This document shows positions 62,365 through 64,000 of a stretch of 64,000 nt of DNA, piece by piece; within the stretch, counting starts at the first letter, position 1, and every line of letters starts with the position of its first letter. The notes under the pieces are model-generated. The model was given only the letters and a program-made list of their open reading frames with translations. It did no database searches and was not told the origin of the DNA. Both the position numbers and the translations under genes were made by a program. Source of the DNA: G963665495 sp963677785 (lineage in GTDB: Bacteria; Desulfobacterota; Desulfovibrionia; Desulfovibrionales; Desulfovibrionaceae); the NCBI GenBank assembly GCA_963677785.2, contig CAXXDH010000003.1:3410001-3474000 (forward strand), given 5' to 3'.

Positions 62365-64000
62365 ATGGTAATGAGAAGGAGTCTCTCTAGTCTTTTTTTT
62401 ATTTCCATCATTTCCATAGTCCTCTTTTTTTTTCTTTTTCTCATTTCCTTACTTTCTTTTATGGCAAAAAATGAGTTTGCAAATGATTCAAGTCGATTAC
62501 GTAAAGAATATTATGAGTCGCAGCGTGTTCTTTTAAAAAGTGAAGTGCATGAAGCCATAGAATACGCGATGTTCATGCGGGCAAAATCCAAGGCTGAATC
62601 TAACGAACGGTTCAAATCACGAGTGAGTCAAGCGTTGGCGGTTGTCTCAACGCTCTATGCCGAGTTGCCCCATGAGGGAGTGGAAAAAAGGTTGGTGGAT
62701 GTGCTCCGGGCCATGCAATGGGACAACGGGCAAGGCCATTATTTCATACTTGATTCTACCGGCCGCGTTTTGCTGGGAGAACAAGCGCTGGCCGAGTGCA
62801 GGGTCTCGGACGGGAAGGGAAAGCTGTCCCCGAAATCTGGTCTCGTGAAGAAGTTGCTGCAGGTTGTGCCGCGAGATGGCGAAGGCTTTTTTGAGTACGC
62901 CTGTTCGAAAGCAGAGGGAGGCAATGAGGAAAAGTATTTTCGAAAAAGTGCTTTCGTTCAGTATTTCAAGTCGTTGGGATGGCTGATAGGCTACGGTGTT
63001 TCACTGGATGCGTTGGACAAAAAGGTTCAGAGTGTAGTTGCGCAACGTTTGTCGCAACTGCATTTTGGTACGGATGGCTATATTTTTGTTAAAACGTATG
63101 ACGGAGTAGAGGTAGTGAATGCGACCCAGCCATTTTTGGTTGGGAAGAATATCCGGGACCTGTCCGGAATGAAAGGAGCAGAAGTCAACAAGGACCTGTT
63201 ACGGGCGGCTCAGCAGGAAAATGGCGGCTTTGTCACCTATCACTGGCACAACCCGCGTACGGGGAAACAGTCGGAGAAGATATCGTACACCCTGGCGATT
63301 CCGGAGTGGGAATGGATAGTTGGAGCCGGGATCTACGTAGACGAATTGGACAAAATTATAGCCCAGAAATCCTTGCAGGTTCAGAATCGAATCAAAAATT
63401 ATGTCATTCAGACCGGTTTGATTCTGATAGCCGTGTTGCTGCTGTCGGTGGTAATCGCGTATCTTCTGAGCAACCGTCTCCAGATGCAGTTTGATATTTT
63501 CCTTTCCTATTTTAGAAAATCCGCCGTGTCCAATGAAAAGATCGATAAAAGCAGCCTGACTATTTTTGAATTTCAGGGACTTGCCGACAGCATTAACCAG
63601 ATGGTTGACGAGCGGCGCCGTTCTCAGCAGAGAATTCTGGAATCCGAAGCACGCTTTCGTGGATTATTTGAACAATCTCCTTTGAGTATTCAGATTTTTT
63701 CTTCAACAGGAGATTTGATCAAGGCGAATCAAGCCTTTGAGCGTATGTTCGGGATGTGGGAAGCAGACCTTTTGTTGACCCGATACAACATCTTCAAGCG
63801 GCGACGTCCCTATGACGATCAATTGCTGGAGTCTATTCGGAAAGGGTTCGCAGGGGAGTTTGTGCAGCTTGAAGACATGCTCGTCAGAAGGCTGATGGAA
63901 GACGAAGTCAGAGTCACCTGGCTCAGGGGATCCGTTTATCCTGTGAAAGGGGAACAGGATGCGTTGCTCGAAGTCATTATTATGCACGAGGAGGTCACGG
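62365..64000 (+). CDS. Membrane sensor with double Cache and PAS domains (3' end beyond window)
   Basis: At least 545 residues, open to the window end. First membrane helix about 10-32 (SLFFISIISIVLFFFLFLIS), then a double Cache periplasmic sensor (GHYFILDSTGRVLL with WLIGYGVSLD; TDGYIFVKTYDGVEVVNATQ with WEWIVGAGIYVDEL), second membrane helix about 350-370 (TGLILIAVLLLSVVIAYLLS), HAMP-like linker and a PAS (ESEARFRGLFEQSPLSIQIF). The output (kinase, cyclase or phosphodiesterase) is cut off. ATG at 62365 has GGGGA 5 bases upstream. Confidence 0.88.
   Translation, partial: MVMRRSLSSLFFISIISIVLFFFLFLISLLSFMAKNEFANDSSRLRKEYYESQRVLLKSEVHEAIEYAMFMRAKSKAESNERFKSRVSQALAVVSTLYAELPHEGVEKRLVDVLRAMQWDNGQGHYFILDSTGRVLLGEQALAECRVSDGKGKLSPKSGLVKKLLQVVPRDGEGFFEYACSKAEGGNEEKYFRKSAFVQYFKSLGWLIGYGVSLDALDKKVQSVVAQRLSQLHFGTDGYIFVKTYDGVEVVNATQPFLVGKNIRDLSGMKGAEVNKDLLRAAQQENGGFVTYHWHNPRTGKQSEKISYTLAIPEWEWIVGAGIYVDELDKIIAQKSLQVQNRIKNYVIQTGLILIAVLLLSVVIAYLLSNRLQMQFDIFLSYFRKSAVSNEKIDKSSLTIFEFQGLADSINQMVDERRRSQQRILESEARFRGLFEQSPLSIQIFSSTGDLIKANQAFERMFGMWEADLLLTRYNIFKRRRPYDDQLLESIRKGFAGEFVQLEDMLVRRLMEDEVRVTWLRGSVYPVKGEQDALLEVIIMHEEVT

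Noticed and set aside
1..64000. CRISPR arrays, rRNA genes, prophage modules
   Set aside because: No regularly spaced repeats, rRNA sequence or phage structural genes were seen.

Overview
The window looks like a stretch of chromosome from a sulfate-reducing deltaproteobacterium of the Desulfovibrio group. The main evidence is a complete-looking qrcABCD locus (hexahaem cytochrome c, cofactor-less molybdopterin-like subunit, Fe-S subunit and NrfD-like membrane subunit). This menaquinone reductase is characteristic of sulfate reducers that use periplasmic hydrogenases and formate dehydrogenases. Small dispersed repeats and abundant sigma-54 activators fit the same group. No rRNA and no CRISPR array are visible.

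Layout. 1-4550 (minus): qrcD (cut by the window edge), qrcC, qrcB, qrcA. 5182-9415 (minus): an envelope-polysaccharide operon with an unknown protein, a Wzx-like flippase, an exported solute-binding protein fused to a degenerate cytidine-deaminase fold, and rfbC. 9595-11934: pncC, thpR, an unknown gene and a universal stress protein. 12474-18579: a Cache chemoreceptor and a very large PocR/PAS hybrid histidine kinase. 18651-23490: a DUF2917 gene divergent from a MocR-type regulator, the ABC-F protein uup, and htpX. 23615-24506: a tRNA-Arg(CCU) followed by a mobile-element scar (3' remnant of an ISL3-type transposase, a GNAT gene, 3' half of a tRNA-Asp). 24731-30691: small exported and Cys-rich proteins, ribF, a ClC channel, a TauE/SafE permease and mntP, with two copies of a palindromic dispersed repeat and a roughly 57-bp inverted duplication.

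31073-50054 is a type IV pilus locus of the MSHA type. It holds three prepilin-like proteins, a large pilus-associated protein, a small secreted protein, a PilM-PilN fusion, PilO-like and PilP-like proteins, a secretin, an ExeA/MshM ATPase, a PilB/MshE ATPase, a PilC/MshG platform protein and a membrane-anchored sigma-54 activator. The large pilus protein is broken by a complete 1332-bp ISL3-family element with an 8-bp target duplication. Precise excision would restore a 656-codon frame. An ECF sigma factor with a translationally coupled membrane anti-sigma candidate sits inside the locus, divergent from the pilM-like gene, and a candidate sigma-54 promoter lies in front of that gene.

50101-64000: a Cys-rich lipoprotein, nadC-nadA, then a catabolic-looking group (iron alcohol dehydrogenase behind a strong sigma-54 promoter match, a lactonase-like metallo-beta-lactamase protein, and a CBS/PAS sigma-54 activator). 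A four-LysM MltD-type transglycosylase, a methyltransferase, a NYN/LOTUS protein and a double-Cache/PAS sensor cut by the window end follow.

The most unusual items are the solute-binding/dead-deaminase fusion, the IS-disrupted pilus adhesin with a frame-restoring target site, the tRNA-flanked scar, and the lactonase/iron-ADH/sigma-54 regulator group, which resembles a gamma-butyrolactone pathway.
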